Below are positions 35,530-47,879 of a stretch of 64,000 bases of DNA, in pieces. Numbering within the stretch: position 1 is the first letter of the stretch; each line of letters opens with the position of its first letter. The stretch spans positions 1,507,478 to 1,571,477 of the forward strand of contig JAQFVV010006231.1 in the NCBI GenBank assembly GCA_028023455.1, read 5' to 3'. This DNA is from Epiperipatus broadwayi. Lineage: Eukaryota; Onychophora; Udeonychophora; Euonychophora; Peripatidae. The notes under the pieces were generated by a model. That model was not told the DNA's origin, ran no database searches, and worked only from the letters and a program-made list of their open reading frames with translations. Made by a program: the position numbers and the translations under genes.

Positions 35530-36431
35530 ATACACTTTTATGAAATAGACATAATCAAAACATCAAGAATTTCTGCAAAAAGAATAGGAAGAAATGCAAC
35601 TAAAATTTGAAGAAATGGAACAAAAAAATGAAGAAATGCATTGACAAATAAAAGTTTGAAATAGTACAAGAGACTATAACATCAAGAAGTTAAAATAGCA
35701 AGTGAAATACAAGAGCAAGTACAACAGAAAAGGGAGTGCATGGAAAGAAAATTACATGCTGATTTAGAAGAAATTGTTTTAAAATCTATTGAATCTAGTG
35801 AAAATAAATTAAAGGAAAGTGTCCAAGTTATTATAAAAATAATAGAAAAATTGGAATTGAGGAAAAAAAGTGAAGAGAGATAATGATAGAATTCAAAATT
35901 TCATTATGCAAGAGAAGATATGAAAAATTCAGAAAGAAGTAGTTGACATCATAAACAACATAAAATAAATTATGCTAAGATGAAGGAAGATTCACTAAAT
36001 TGGTTATTCAGTGAGCAAAAGAATCTAATGAAGATAACAAAAACTAAAAGGAAAAAGGTGTGAGAATATAACAATCACAGAACAGTACAGAAATTATGAG
36101 GACTTTAGTTATATTAATCAATTCCTCAAAGTTCAAACTGTTCAGAAGCAAAGCAGGAGAGACCACTATGAAATGCCTTGATAATTTAAAGAATTATTTC
36201 CAATTAAATCATGTAATAGAAAGATTTCTGGCTATTGCCTATAATCATTTACAAAGATATGCTCAGGAATGGTCAAACTCATTAATAAAAAGAACAAACT
36301 CCTATTCTGTATACAAATATCAAATTTTAAATAAATTTTGGTCAAAAAAGTCCCCCCAAAAAATCAGGTATCAAATTATGCAAGGAAGGTTTTGCATGAA
36401 AGTTGGTGAAACTTATACCCAATTCTTTTGA
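35530..36431 (+). pseudogene. gag-like pseudogene of the LTR element
   Basis: The N-terminal part (about 35,690-35,880, broken frame) is rich in E, K, Q and L with coiled-coil character (QQKRECMERKL ... LEEIVLKSIE). The open frame at 36,096-36,431 (111 codons) contains FRSKAGETTMKCLDNLKNYF, then RYAQEWSNSL and QILNKFWSK, then IRYQIMQGRF ... GETYTQFF. The F-x-G-x-x-x-E-D-hydrophobic start, the A.EWW core and the YTQFF end are typical of the retrotransposon gag capsid family (Retrotrans_gag). No zinc knuckle was seen downstream. Stops and frameshifts show decay. The + orientation agrees with the LTRs and the polypurine tract. Confidence 0.7.
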
Positions 36432-36850
36432 AGACAAGTATCAAAATTAAAAACATCTGCATGTAGCATAACAGAAAATCAAATCATTAGGATTATTTGA
36501 CATAATTTACTCTTTTGTATCAAACAAAAAATCACCAGGTCAGACCAAAAAACAATAAAACAAGTAGCTGAAATTTTAAATGCTATTGACATGAGCCTCC
36601 AGAATCAGGAAGGTACAGGTAATAGCAAAGAAAGTTCACTACACCAAATAGGCAAGCAAACAAAGGAAGTGATGCATTTATGAGATGTATTAATATAAAT
36701 GACAATCAAAAATTCTGATCCTATAAACAGAAACAAAGCAGAAGAAATGCCTTAATATAGAAAACCGGTCTAGTCCATTAAAAGCAAGTCCTACTAAACA
36801 ATTACCACTTTAATTTCCAATGCCAAGTATTAGTGAGATAACCACTAAAT

Positions 36851-37120
36851 ATGGTAAGAGGCTATATACAAACAAGGTATAAAACATGCAAGGACCTCAT
36901 TATAATGTTCCTTATTTTGAGGTCAGAACTGAAGGGGTTCATCGAAAAGGGAAAAGAATTAATTAATTCATTAGCAAATTTAATGTGTGAATTGAGCAAT
37001 AATGTATTCCAATATCCAGGGCAGATAAACCCAAAAATAGAAATTAATATTGAGGGGATTGATGTAAATGAACTGATTAATTCTGAAAGTCAGATATCAA
37101 TGATATCTCAAGAGCTATAA
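36851..37120 (+). pseudogene. retropepsin-like protease relic
   Basis: In this 89-codon frame, residues about 59-89 read PKIEINIEGIDVNELINSESQISMISQEL in outline (P-K-I-x-I-x-I-x-G ... x-L-I-N-S-E-S-Q-I-S-x-I-S). This pattern matches the flap and active-site strand of retrotransposon aspartic proteases, normally ALIDSGSQ.S.IS. The catalytic D-S-G is here N-S-E, so the enzyme would be inactive. Its place after gag is as expected in Ty3-like elements. No RT follows before the 3' LTR at 38,081. Confidence 0.6.
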
Positions 37121-38066
37121 TAAATGATAACCCTCTTGTTCTTACTGTGCTAAATTATAGAAGTAATGCTAGCTAACAAACAATAGTACAGCTAGGCTCA
37201 AAACAAATTAGGGTCAAAATTAAAATAAAACAAGTTACATTATATGTTTTTTATTTTAAAAGGATAAATAGTTTAGAGAGAAAATTACCTATAATGTGTT
37301 AAGATTTAAAATAGATGCCAATACAAAAAATGGCAATTAATATTACAAAAGAAAAAATTACGAAGCTTGCTAGAAAGCAAGAATGACTTTTATTGATAAT
37401 ATTGGGAAAAAATTTAAATCACAGAGTGTTAATATATATAAAATGTATGACCAGTTAGATTGCTAACACAGAGAGAGAAAAAATGTATATTCAAGTTTGT
37501 TTAAATATGTTCAACTTCTAGTGATATATTAGAAATTTTATCATGTATATGAGACACTATGCCATCATGTGACATTTTTAAGTGAATATTGTCTCAGGTA
37601 CTGCCATAACAAACTTTTCTTTCAAGTAGTTTACTCACCTACCTGTAAAGCTCAGAGAAAGCATGGCACTGTTTGAATTTTTATTGAATTTATCAGCCTC
37701 TAAAGTTCAAAAGGGAGAAAGACTCTATATATTGGTATTATATTGGATTACTGGTGTGTTGTGGGTAGTTTAACAGAATTCAAATTGAGATAATCCTCCT
37801 AGGGTTCATGCTTCTTGTACATTTTAATGTTCTATGGCTGAATTTTTTATGACTCCTAGAGTTGAATTCCTATTCATTTTGTTTTTACAGTTTAATGAAA
37901 TCATGGACAAAAAGTTCTGTTTATTTATATATTGGTATATTCATAAAACAATATTTTTTTTAAAAACTGACTAAAAATATTAACAGGTAAAGATATAAAG
38001 TTAAAAATTTTGCAGTAAGCATAGAAATGAAAAATGAAAAGTTTCACTATTCCATTGTCTAATTTT

Positions 38067-38079
38067 AAAGGGAAGGGAT
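38067..38079 (+). other. polypurine tract before the 3' LTR
   Basis: AAAGGGAAGGGAT ends one base before the TG of the 3' LTR at 38,081. This is the expected position of the plus-strand primer in LTR retroelements. It is the most G-rich purine run in the surrounding several hundred bases. Confidence 0.75.
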
Positions 38080-38080
38080 T

Positions 38081-39813
38081 TGTAACAGAACAAATCCAAT
38101 AGCAGCTCAAATTATATATAGCAATAAAGTTGCACAATTAACGAAACCAAAAGTGTCATAGATTAATTATAAATGTTGAAATTATCATGTGTGTATGCAT
38201 GCATGTTAGATATAACATATACATCTCTTAAATGCACTAATTAAAAAAAAAAAAAAAGTCTATTTATACTTTTGATCATATTATTATGGAAATATATATT
38301 GTAAAAGTGAAAACAATAAAATTATAACTCATACTTTATAAAGAAGGAGGATAAAATTGTTTTATTACTATGCAAATTAATTTAATTTGTGCAGCTTATG
38401 TAAATGCACAATATTTGATGAGCCTTTCAGATTTACTCATTGGAGGGGATCCTAAAAAAATAATTTGCACTTTCTTACAGAAAATTTAATGGCAAATTCG
38501 AATATATTATTGCAAATTGAGGGTTATTAGAATTAAAATTATTGAAATTTTTTTAGATAAGTATGATTGTTGTCATCTATATTTATAAACCTATTAAAGT
38601 TTTTGAATAATTGGCTTTATTGTCTTCCTATTTTTAATGTAAATAAAAACTATTTGGTTATTCATTTATAAAAATGATATAATTTTAAAAATATATGTAA
38701 AATTAGTTGTTTCTGCAATATGTTCTTTGGAATTAATAATAAGCAAACCATGAGTACACTGATAGGTATGAAAAGCAACAAGTAGGATATAAATAGGTCA
38801 GAAATGAACAACTAGGGCTGTCTAGTCTATTTTAAACCTTAACTCAAAAAGAAGTGTTGCAGTGGTCCCATGAAGAGAAGAGAAAACACTGGTTAAAATA
38901 GTTTTTCAATGTAGTTTTGATCATCATGCCTTGCTGACATTTAAAGTATTTTTCAATTCCAAGATCCACCACAATAAGTATGACATTAGTTAGAAGATTA
39001 TCTACTATGTGTGGCTAAAAAATCAAGCTACACCAGTCAAAATACCCAAAGTAATGCAACTGGATCCAGAAACTAACCCTGAAGTGGCCAAATTCAGCTT
39101 TTGTCTGCTTTAATCAAGCCATAAGGAAAAAAGTGGCCTGGGTTGTAAGACTTACTAAGTTCTATTGTATACACTACCTTATGTCCTAATTCTCAAGGAG
39201 GACAACTACTATCCTGGATGAACTAATCAAGATTTATTCATAAATTCAGTAAAAGAACAATATCTGCTGGAAACCATGTTTTCAAACTTTTCAAATTGTA
39301 TATTTTGTAAGATCTTATCAATACAGTTATCATAAGGCCTTAAGTTCAAAATATCCAATAATTACTATTTTTATTATACTTAGTAATAGTTGTGAATATA
39401 TAAGCAATAGGTTTATATATCTAGTGTTAATAAGTGTTAACATATTGCAGTATATATTCATAAACCCTGAGAAATCATGCAATACATTGGGGGCATGTAG
39501 GGATAATGATGATGATTGAATATTAATAAGTTTTCCAAAAGTAAACTTTCTATTTAGAAGGTATGGTACCTTAAAGTTTCATTTTTTATTTATTGAAACT
39601 AAAAAAAAACAAATTAAAATACTTTTGGAGAGTAAAAGTAATTAGTTTAACCTTCAGTGCTAGATTATAAGTCATCATCATCAATATCATCACATATGTT
39701 TGGTTAATTTTGCATATATTTGAATTTAATTATTTCTATTTGATATGTTAACTGTTTATAAATATTGATTTTTGCACAATGTTCCATTATATATATTTTG
39801 AGCATTCAAAAAT
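38081..39813 (+). repeat. 3' LTR
   Basis: It starts TGTAACAGAACAAATCC and is alignable with the 5' LTR. Shared internal landmarks include GATATAAATAGGTCAGAAATG (33,871 vs 38,787), TATCTACTATGTGTGGCTAA (34,084 vs 39,000), AAGATCTTATCAATA (34,363 vs 39,308) and AAACTTTCTATTTAGAAG (34,658 vs 39,542). By eye the two LTRs differ at many positions, which indicates an old insertion. Confidence 0.75.
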
Positions 39814-40018
39814 GAACATTATAATAAATATAAAAATTGAAAGTATGTTTACATGATAAAAAATATATACAATAAAATATTACAAATTTTTAATTATTGA
39901 GGCCTCTTATTAACGTATAAAATGAAAAAGATCTTAATATGGTTTCTTTAATAACATAACAAGCTTATTATTATAGATATATCTTTATAACTGAAACACA
40001 CAGGCTTATTAAATACCT

Positions 40019-40457
40019 GTGTTTATATATGTAATATGTAGGGTATATGAGCACAGACTTTCACACGACCCACCACTCTCCACACTATCTCATAACACTG
40101 ATACACTTGAACACATATATGTTGAAAATGTAAATAATCACCAATATACGTATTTCATTCTAAACCAGCAATCATCAGTTGGTCCAGATTACCATCTCTA
40201 CACATATATGCTATAAATGCATATATATATATTAAGATAATCAATCTTCATACTTTAATGGACAGGCTTCAATCCACTCCACACTCCAACTCTTCAACCA
40301 TCCATCCAATTGAAAATCTGATGATGGAATGCTCAAAGGCCACCCTAAGGTCGAGATTCTTGTCACACCCATATTGACCTAAGGTCAATCTAACCCCCTC
40401 ATACACAGGACATAATCCATTTAATATAAGGGATGGGCAGACATCTCTACTATGTAT
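40019..40457. mobile_element. 439-bp insertion bounded by 31-bp direct repeats
   Basis: Direct repeats at 39,988-40,018 and 40,458-40,488 (beginning TAACTGAAACACACAG, ending TTATTAAATACCT) differ at one position. The sequence between them is visibly richer in C and G than its surroundings (for example CACACGACCCACCACTCTCC and AAGGCCACCCTAAGGTCGAG). It contains the palindrome TTGACCTAAGGTCAA at 40,374-40,388. Two open frames, 40,019-40,216 (+) and 40,269-40,469 (-), show no family I recognise. The direct repeats look like long target duplications of a retroposed or captured segment, but a repeat-mediated duplication is also possible. Confidence 0.65.
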
Positions 40458-40499
40458 TAACTGAAACACACAGACTTATTAAATACCTCTTTATGTATA

Positions 40500-43400
40500 T
40501 ATTTATTTGAAATTTAAAGAAAATATTTTTAAACAGTTTGTATCTTTGATATCATTTAAGGTGAAGGTTATATCTGTGTTTGCTTCATATTGACTTTTCT
40601 TATATTGGTAATCTTTTTCAATAGGCAGGTTATATAACAGTGGGAAATGAGAAAATTGTTTTGCTGTGATCAAATATAAATTATATCAACATCCACCTCT
40701 ATTGCTGCAATAACTATAGACATTTTTCATTGATAGAAGAGCTATATCATTCAAGCTTCATCTAGTTCAATTTAATTGGCTTATTACATACATGATTGTC
40801 ATCATTTATACTATATATAGAAGTTTACTACCATAACTGTGCTTAAATTTATACTGAGAAGTATTTTTCCAGCTATCATTCTGAATGATCATGAAATTTG
40901 TATAGTGAGAATAAACAGCTAGAACTCAGAATCTTCTCACTTTTGACAGGTTATTTGATTTTTCATCTACACAATATTCTTGCTGTGCTCTTTGTCTTTT
41001 CTTCATCATATTTTTTATATACATCTTCTGCTTTCCCCTGAGAACAATTCCTTCCGTTTGCCTGTTTGTTTTTCTTGTTGCTTCTTTTTTCTTTCTTCTT
41101 TTTTTACTTTTTCTGATAATTTACATTAATCGTTTTTTTTTTGTTCTAACTTAAATTAAATCTAGCAATTATTATTAATTGAATATTTTTCAATCTACAT
41201 TGAATTAAACTATTAGACAGATTTACAAAAGAATATATATATATATATTCTTAAGTACAAATTTGCTTCTGACTTTTGCACATTTAATCTTTACTTTTAT
41301 ATCTGGATTTTCCTTCATGTTTCTATAGGGATATAAATGGTTTATTTCAACCCCTTTCACATGTTAGTGTTGACTGAATAAAGGATACAGGTGATTTATT
41401 TTTAACTATGCATATAACTTTTAAAATACACATTGTTTTACAAATGTTTTTGTCACACTAAATCTTATAAATAAAATATTATTGCTATTACTTTATTTTA
41501 TTCAATTTCAATTTCATGATTAACTAAGTGCCATCAATTGAGAGAATGTCATCTTATTATTACTTTTATTTTATCATTTTAAGATCATTTGATACATCTT
41601 CCTATTTAGGATAAAGGTAGTTTGTAGGATATAACATTCTATTTAGCTAAGTTCATGTCAATACAATATCTCTTCTTAAAATGATGAGAACAATAAAATA
41701 GTGATATTTCTCATTATTAATTTTTTTTGTTTGAATTGTATTATATTGCTTGATTAATAATAACTATAAATATAAACTAAGTAATAAATTTCTCTCTCTT
41801 TTAAGATATCTATTTGCTTAGCACCACTTGTGGTAAGTAACAGTTAATAATATTCTTTCCAAATTCTCCATCATATAAAAATATATATTTGATTTATTTA
41901 GGTTTATTGCTATTACTATTGTTTATATCACCTTCAAATTTCTGTTCAATTGCATGTATAACTATACCACTACATGAATCCACAATATTCTGCCATGCAT
42001 TGTAATTGAGAATCTATGCCGCAATATTTATTCATATAAATAATTTAATTTGACAATCTGAAAAAAATCAGCTAAATTAAAACTATGCACCAGATTTCCT
42101 GCCACAAGTATAGCTCCAATTAAAAAATAATACAAGGAATATATAATTGGCATTCAGATAACTTCAGGAAATCTCAAATGAGATTCTATTAAAAAAGAAT
42201 GGCCATCCCTCAATACTTCATACAATAATCAATATATGAGTAAAAATAGTATAGCAAACATGCTTGCACATGATTACTCAATCTCACACAGACATGTATT
42301 CAAGGAAAGCATCATGACATTATCTGTATATATCTCCCAGATAATCATAGCAATTAATATAATGACTTTCTACTCTGTTTACTTAATTTATAATTCACTA
42401 GAGTAATCACTCTCATGCTAATTCCATCTTTCATCACTATGTTTTTTATTATTTCATAGGAGTAAAATAGAAGTATTCCCTAATACCTCATCATCCATGA
42501 TATGCATTAAAGTTTCTTTCCTCCAGATGCAAATATTTGAATGAAATTCTAAATCCTGACTTTTTTGTTACAGCTGGATGGTTTTGTTCTCTTAACAAAA
42601 ACATCTATACTTTATATTTCACTCATCTCTTGAATCACACCATCAATCTTCTCTGGAACTTCTTTATTTTTCTTATTTTATACTTATCACTCTTGCTTTC
42701 TATCAAGCTGGTAGTATCTCCGTCTTTTATTGAGTTTTATTAAAATGTTTTTTAGTTGTTACTTGTACATTTTATTTTTCATAAGAATGGGTACTTTGTC
42801 TTTCATACTTTATTTTATATTTCATAGCATAATTATGAAAATTATTTGTCTTTTCAATAGAACCAGGATCATCAAAAGTGTAGGCTTATAAATCAATCTT
42901 TACACACTCCAAATAATTTTTCAGCAGTGATGGTGTCCTCATTCAGGTTGACTTAGGATATAAAATTTGCATATATAATTATTCAAAATAAAGTCGGATA
43001 TAACTGAAGTATTGATCAAGTAATGGCATTTGACACATTTAATGTACTGTAAGTGAATTAAAACACAATATTTAAAAAAATCTCTTATTTTTGATTTTAA
43101 CAAAAATCTAAATTTTTAATGTGACAAAAAAGCAAAATATTTTTATGTAAAACAAAGATGGTTTTCTTTATACTTTTATCTAAAGCATATATGTATATTT
43201 GTGTAATACATTCTTAATTATAAAATTAATTCTATAATGTGTTTTCACATAGAGGATTAATACATTTTAAAAATATTATGACATTTTAAAAATTATTTTT
43301 GGTTTTGAAGAACATAAATTAAAAAAACCCCAGAACAATAGTAATTTATTTATTTTATCATTTTTATTAATTAAGATGAAAAAAACTTACGTAATCATCC

Positions 43401-43760
43401 TGTTTTAAAATTTTTTTGCATCACTAAAATTAATTAGCTCAGATTAAGTGATTATTATTAGATTGGAGAATAGATAAAAAGTCTGTTTTGAGATAAAACA
43501 ATTGTTAGAAGTTTCCACATTAATTAACTTTGGATGGAAGTTTCCACATTAGTCAACTTTGAACTTTTGAAGAATTAACAGGGCAGGTTTTCTTTCATCT
43601 TTCAAAATTTATATGCGCAAACTAGATCATTGCTTGCTGCTGCTGAAATTAGAAATTATAGAAACTTTGCTGAGTTGAAAACCACCAGCATTTTTCTTAT
43701 TTATCTTAATTTATACAAAAAGTCAGACAAATCTTGAGACCTAGTGCTATACTTTATAAT
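40500..43760. other. non-coding stretch
   Basis: No gene is supported. 40.55-42.75 kb is somewhat less A/T-rich and pyrimidine-rich, but open frames such as 42,537-42,743 show only hydrophobic residues without a conserved motif. An (AT)n tract lies near 41,234-41,250. Confidence 0.45.
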
Positions 43761-44249
43761 TTATATATATATTGTAATAGTATGGACATCATGGGGAGAT
43801 ATGATCTTATCATCCATACTGATCAGAAATTTAAAAAGAATAAGCATAAAATGATAAAATATAAACACAATAAATATCTAATAATTAAATATATAAAGAG
43901 CATGAGATGAACAAGAATAAAACAATATAAATGCTTAATTATATTAATAATAGATTATAAACTACAAGTTAACCAGAATTATACAAGAATAATTAAATCA
44001 ACAACTTGTTAACCATTAACAGTCAACCTTGTAACTGGATTTAAAAGAGGTACATTATAAACAGGCTACTTATCCAGCCAATGCCAAACTTAAAGCAGAA
44101 TGTATCACACATAATAAAAATAATGCTGGATGCTGATACATGCTGATCATCATCAATATTCTGGCCATAAAATACCATTAGTGTACTAGCCATCTATAAA
44201 CTTAATTTCTAATAAAAATAAAATATAGTAAATGGACTTTAAAGATGAT

Positions 44250-44295
44250 ATTTTTGGGACATCCAGAGAATATCTTTGGGACATCCAGAGAATTA
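44250..44295. repeat. 23-bp tandem duplication
   Basis: TTTGGGACATCCAGAGAATA-type units occur twice in succession, within the left arm of the foldback element. Confidence 0.8.
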
Positions 44296-44846
44296 CCAAC
44301 ATAAACCCTTACATCCATATAATGAACCATTATGACCTCTAGAGATATCTCAAGATTATAAGACTCTAGGAACTAACTGTAAATAAGAGAAATATAAATA
44401 TAACAGCTTACTCTATTTTAATTTTATTGGAATAATTTAAATATCTCTAAAACATTAAACAGTAATGAAATCAAATCACACACACTGCTATTCATAGAAC
44501 AGATGGCTGAGAAATAAAGACATTAACATTAGAATATTTCTTTAACAAGTATTTAATAGTCTAATTGTTTTATAATTAAAATAATCAGAATAAATGGCAT
44601 AATATGATAATTCCAACTTACACATTTTTATCAAAAATATAATTTCATAAAAATATGATTAACTAATTTATTTTTTATTCATTAAATTAATTAACTTTTA
44701 ATTTTTTATTTCCTGTTAAATAACAACAATTAGAAGACTATTTTTTCATTATCAGTGATAAAAAAATTAAACTAGCATAATCCTTTATATAATATTGGAG
44801 GGAAAATAAATTAATAAAAAAATGTTTAAAAAAAAATGTTAAATTA

Positions 44847-45007
44847 AATAAAATTTAAATTAACTGTAAACCCTTTTTAAAATTTTGAAAGGAAAATAAA
44901 TGAATAATAAAAAACATTTCACAAATTAAATAAAATTTAAATTAACTGTAAACCCTTTTTAAAATTTTGAAAGGAAAATAAATGAATAATAAAAAACATT
45001 TCACAAA
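44847..45007. repeat. 82-bp exact tandem duplication
   Basis: The block containing TTAACTGTAAACCCTTTTT and TTTGAAAGGAAAATAAATGA occurs at 44,860 and again 82 bp downstream with no difference that I can see. The duplication is therefore much younger than the arm it sits in. The right arm shows a looser version of the same repetition at 46,200-46,470. Confidence 0.85.
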
Positions 45008-47460
45008 AAATGTTAAATTAATAAAATTATTCATTCTTATCAATTATTATTTCTGTAAATTTTTAATCTATAAATGAAGATATAATGTACATATTAAAAG
45101 TACCTTTTATTTACCATGGTTTTAATTTCTTTTTGAATCCCTTTTTGCCACTTGTAATTTCCAGTTTCCAAGTAGTTTCTTTTTAAATGTTCCTCTATTC
45201 TAGGCTAGTGTTCACAATTAATTTATTCATTCTACCATACAATATTTTAAAGTTTTACATAGAATGAATCTTTCCATTTTCTTCTTTTAATTTATTTCCA
45301 AGGCAAGCTAACACATAATGAATCTGTTCACTTTTTAAAATAATTTCCCAGGTCAGGTTAACACATAAAAACAGAACATGCTCTTAGGTAGAGATCAGTT
45401 TTGTTGCATATTACTTCAGAAATATTTATTCTCTTTCATATTTTTCTAATGAACTGGTTACATGGAAGTAAATGATGTTCAGTTTTAGTTAATTTATCAT
45501 ATATTTGATTTCCAACATTATTTTAAAAATCTTTTTTACAGCTAACATTCTATTTAATAGCTGAGTTAGAAATGACTGCTTTCTTCAAAAGCTTGATTAA
45601 AATGTTTCTCTTACTGTCTTGATCCATCTGTTGAAGAAGACAGTAGATGAGTTTTAGTCTAGCTGTTGAGTAAAGCAGTAGCAGTGATTTTTGGTTTAGC
45701 TATTGAGAGCAGTAGCAATGACTGTTAATTCAGCTATTAAACAAATGAAGTTCAACTTTTTAAATGTTTTTTTAAAATGAAAATATATACTAAGTTTAGA
45801 GAAAGCTAATCATCATTTACCTCCATGAAATTAGCTCACTAGAAAAATGTAAAGAAAAAGAATATTTCTAACTAAAACAAACCTGCCTTTATGTGTTAGC
45901 CAGACCTGGAAAATTATTAGAAAGAAAAATGGATAAATTCTTTCTATGTGATAGTGTGAAAATATTGTATGACAGAATAGATAAATTAACTGTGCACATT
46001 AGTCTGGAATTGAAAAGCCTTCAATAATAAAACCTATAAGGAAATTAAAAATTACAAGTGTCAAAGAAGAACTCAAAAAGAAAAAAAATAATGGTAAAAG
46101 GTATTTTTAATCATTATCTCTACAAAAATAGATAATTTTTTATAGAAATAAAACTTTGCTATAATGAGAAATTTGATTAATTTAACATTTTCTTATAAAA
46201 CATGTTTTTTCCCATTTGATTCTCTCAAACAAAAATTATAAGGTTTTAATTAATTTAAAAATTTTATATTTGTTAAGTAAATTTTTTTTTATAAATAATA
46301 CTTTCTTAATTTAACATTCTTTTTTAAAACATGTTTTTTCATTATTCACTTGATTTTCCTTTCAAAATTATAAAGAGTTTTTAAGTAATTTAAATTTATT
46401 AGATTTAATATTTCTTTTGAAACATGTTTTTATTCACATATTTTCCTTTCAAAATTATACAAAGAGTTAAACTAATTTTAAATTCCTTAACTCTGATTGT
46501 GAAAAAACTGTTTTCCAACTTCTGTTATTTAAGAGGAAATAAATTAATGAAAGCAAAAGTTAATTAATTTAAGGAATAAAATCAACTGGTTAGCCATTTT
46601 TTAATATGAAAATATACTTTTTGATAAGAAGGTACAAATTTAAATTATCACATTATCATGCCATTTTTAATTATTAATCAGTTAGTTTACTAAATTGGTT
46701 TTAAAATGTTTTAGCGTTCAAGTCTTTATTCTTCCAGCTATCTGTTTTATGAAATGACCAGCATGTATGATTTGATTTTATTACAGTTTAGTGTTTTAGG
46801 GATTTAAAAATTTTTTCAGGAAAATTATTTCAAATAAAGTAAACTGTTATATTTCTTTTGTTCAGTTAGTGCCTAGAATTGTATGGTCTTGAGCTAGACC
46901 TAGCGAGCATAATGTTAGTTATATGGATGTAGGGAGTTATGTTCTTTGGATAGTACAAAGGTATCACTTTTAAAGTCCCTTCACTGCATTTTATTTTTTT
47001 ATTAGAACTTAAGCTTGTAGTTGGCTGGTACATTAATAATGGTATTATGTTGCCAGAGTATTGATGATAATCAACATATATCAGTATCCAGCATTATTTT
47101 TTATGTGTGATATATTTTTCCCTAAGTTTGGTAGTGACTAGATAAGTAGTGTGTTTATAATGTACCTCTTTTAAATCCAGTCACAAAGTTAACTGTTGAT
47201 TGCTGATCAGTTGTTGATTTAATTATTCTTATGTAATGCTGGTTACTTGGGGTTTATAACTTATTAATAGTATAACTAATTACTTATATTGTTTTATTAT
47301 TATTGACTCATGCTCTTTATATATTTAATCCTTAGATATTTATTACTTTTATATTTCATCATTTTATACTTATTCCTTTTATATTTGTGATTAGTGTGGG
47401 TGATGATGTTTTCCTATTTCCCCATGACACCCCTCATTCCATATCATTATAACCTATATA

Positions 47461-47879
47461 TAGTTTATGCCTGAAATCTACTTCATGAATAAATGTTTGA
47501 AGCATAGATGACAAAAATTGTAATGACATAATATTTCAAATATTAACTTTGCTAAAGAAAATAGAATAATGTTTCTTTTTCTAAAAGATCTTGTTTACAA
47601 TTTAAGAGTGGTTTGAAGAAAAAAAATTTTCAATGGACTTTTGAAAAGTTAAGTAATCCTTCTTTTTTAAAAGATTTTATTTACAATTAAAAATAGTAAT
47701 AATTTGATTTGTAAGGTAAAAATAACTCAAATTAGTAAGGAAAACAAAATATTGATGATTATTTTTATAATATTATGCCTTACATTTAACACTGGCTAGA
47801 TGATGTTTAGCTTAATGTTTTACATTATGTCTTTTTTAAATCCAGTCACAAAGATTGATTAAGCGATTTTTTTTGTTTT
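47461..47879. other. AT-rich spacer with foldback-family remnants
   Basis: No gene. 47,785-47,860 (CTGGCTAGATGATG ... AAATCCAGTCACAAAG) repeats the outer-arm block seen at 47,135-47,190, suggesting a partial extra copy. Confidence 0.5.

Larger units (their letters stand above)
31970..39813 (+). mobile_element. degenerate LTR retrotransposon (gag/protease relics, no RT found)
   Basis: Two direct repeats start with the same TGTAACAGAACAAATC (31,970 and 38,081) and stay alignable to about 34,927 and 39,813. The 3' copy is preceded immediately by a polypurine tract AAAGGGAAGGGAT (38,067-38,079), as needed for plus-strand DNA synthesis, which fixes the orientation as +. The internal part (34,928-38,080) carries a coiled-coil-like region, a gag-like domain and a protease-like relic. 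Reverse transcriptase, RNase H and integrase were not recognised, so the element is internally deleted and immobile. LTRs of about 1.7 kb are long for a Ty3-like element. Target duplications are not clear because the 5' flank is an AT tract. Confidence 0.75.
43765..47460. mobile_element. long-inverted-repeat (foldback) element, best copy
   Basis: The left arm (about 43,765-45,030) and right arm (about 46,150-47,460) are reverse complements over roughly 1.3 kb. Pairs include CATCATGGGGA (43,789) with TCCCCATGA (47,421); AAGAGCATGAGAT (43,897) with CTCATGCTCTTTATATATTT (47,308); AATGCTGGATGCTGATACAT (44,132) with the reversed block near 47,075-47,095; and TTTGAAAGGAAAATAAATGA (44,884) with the reversed block at 46,345-46,375. 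About 1.1 kb of unpaired middle (45,030-46,150) shows no transposase. It is the same family as the arms at 11-20 kb and 26.4 kb. The termini appear to lie in TA-rich sequence near 43,768 and 47,456. Confidence 0.75.

Noticed and set aside
40269-40469. Minus-strand 66-codon frame in the 439-bp insertion as a real protein
   Set aside because: Residue composition is more protein-like than its neighbours, but no family was recognised and the frame crosses the insertion boundary.
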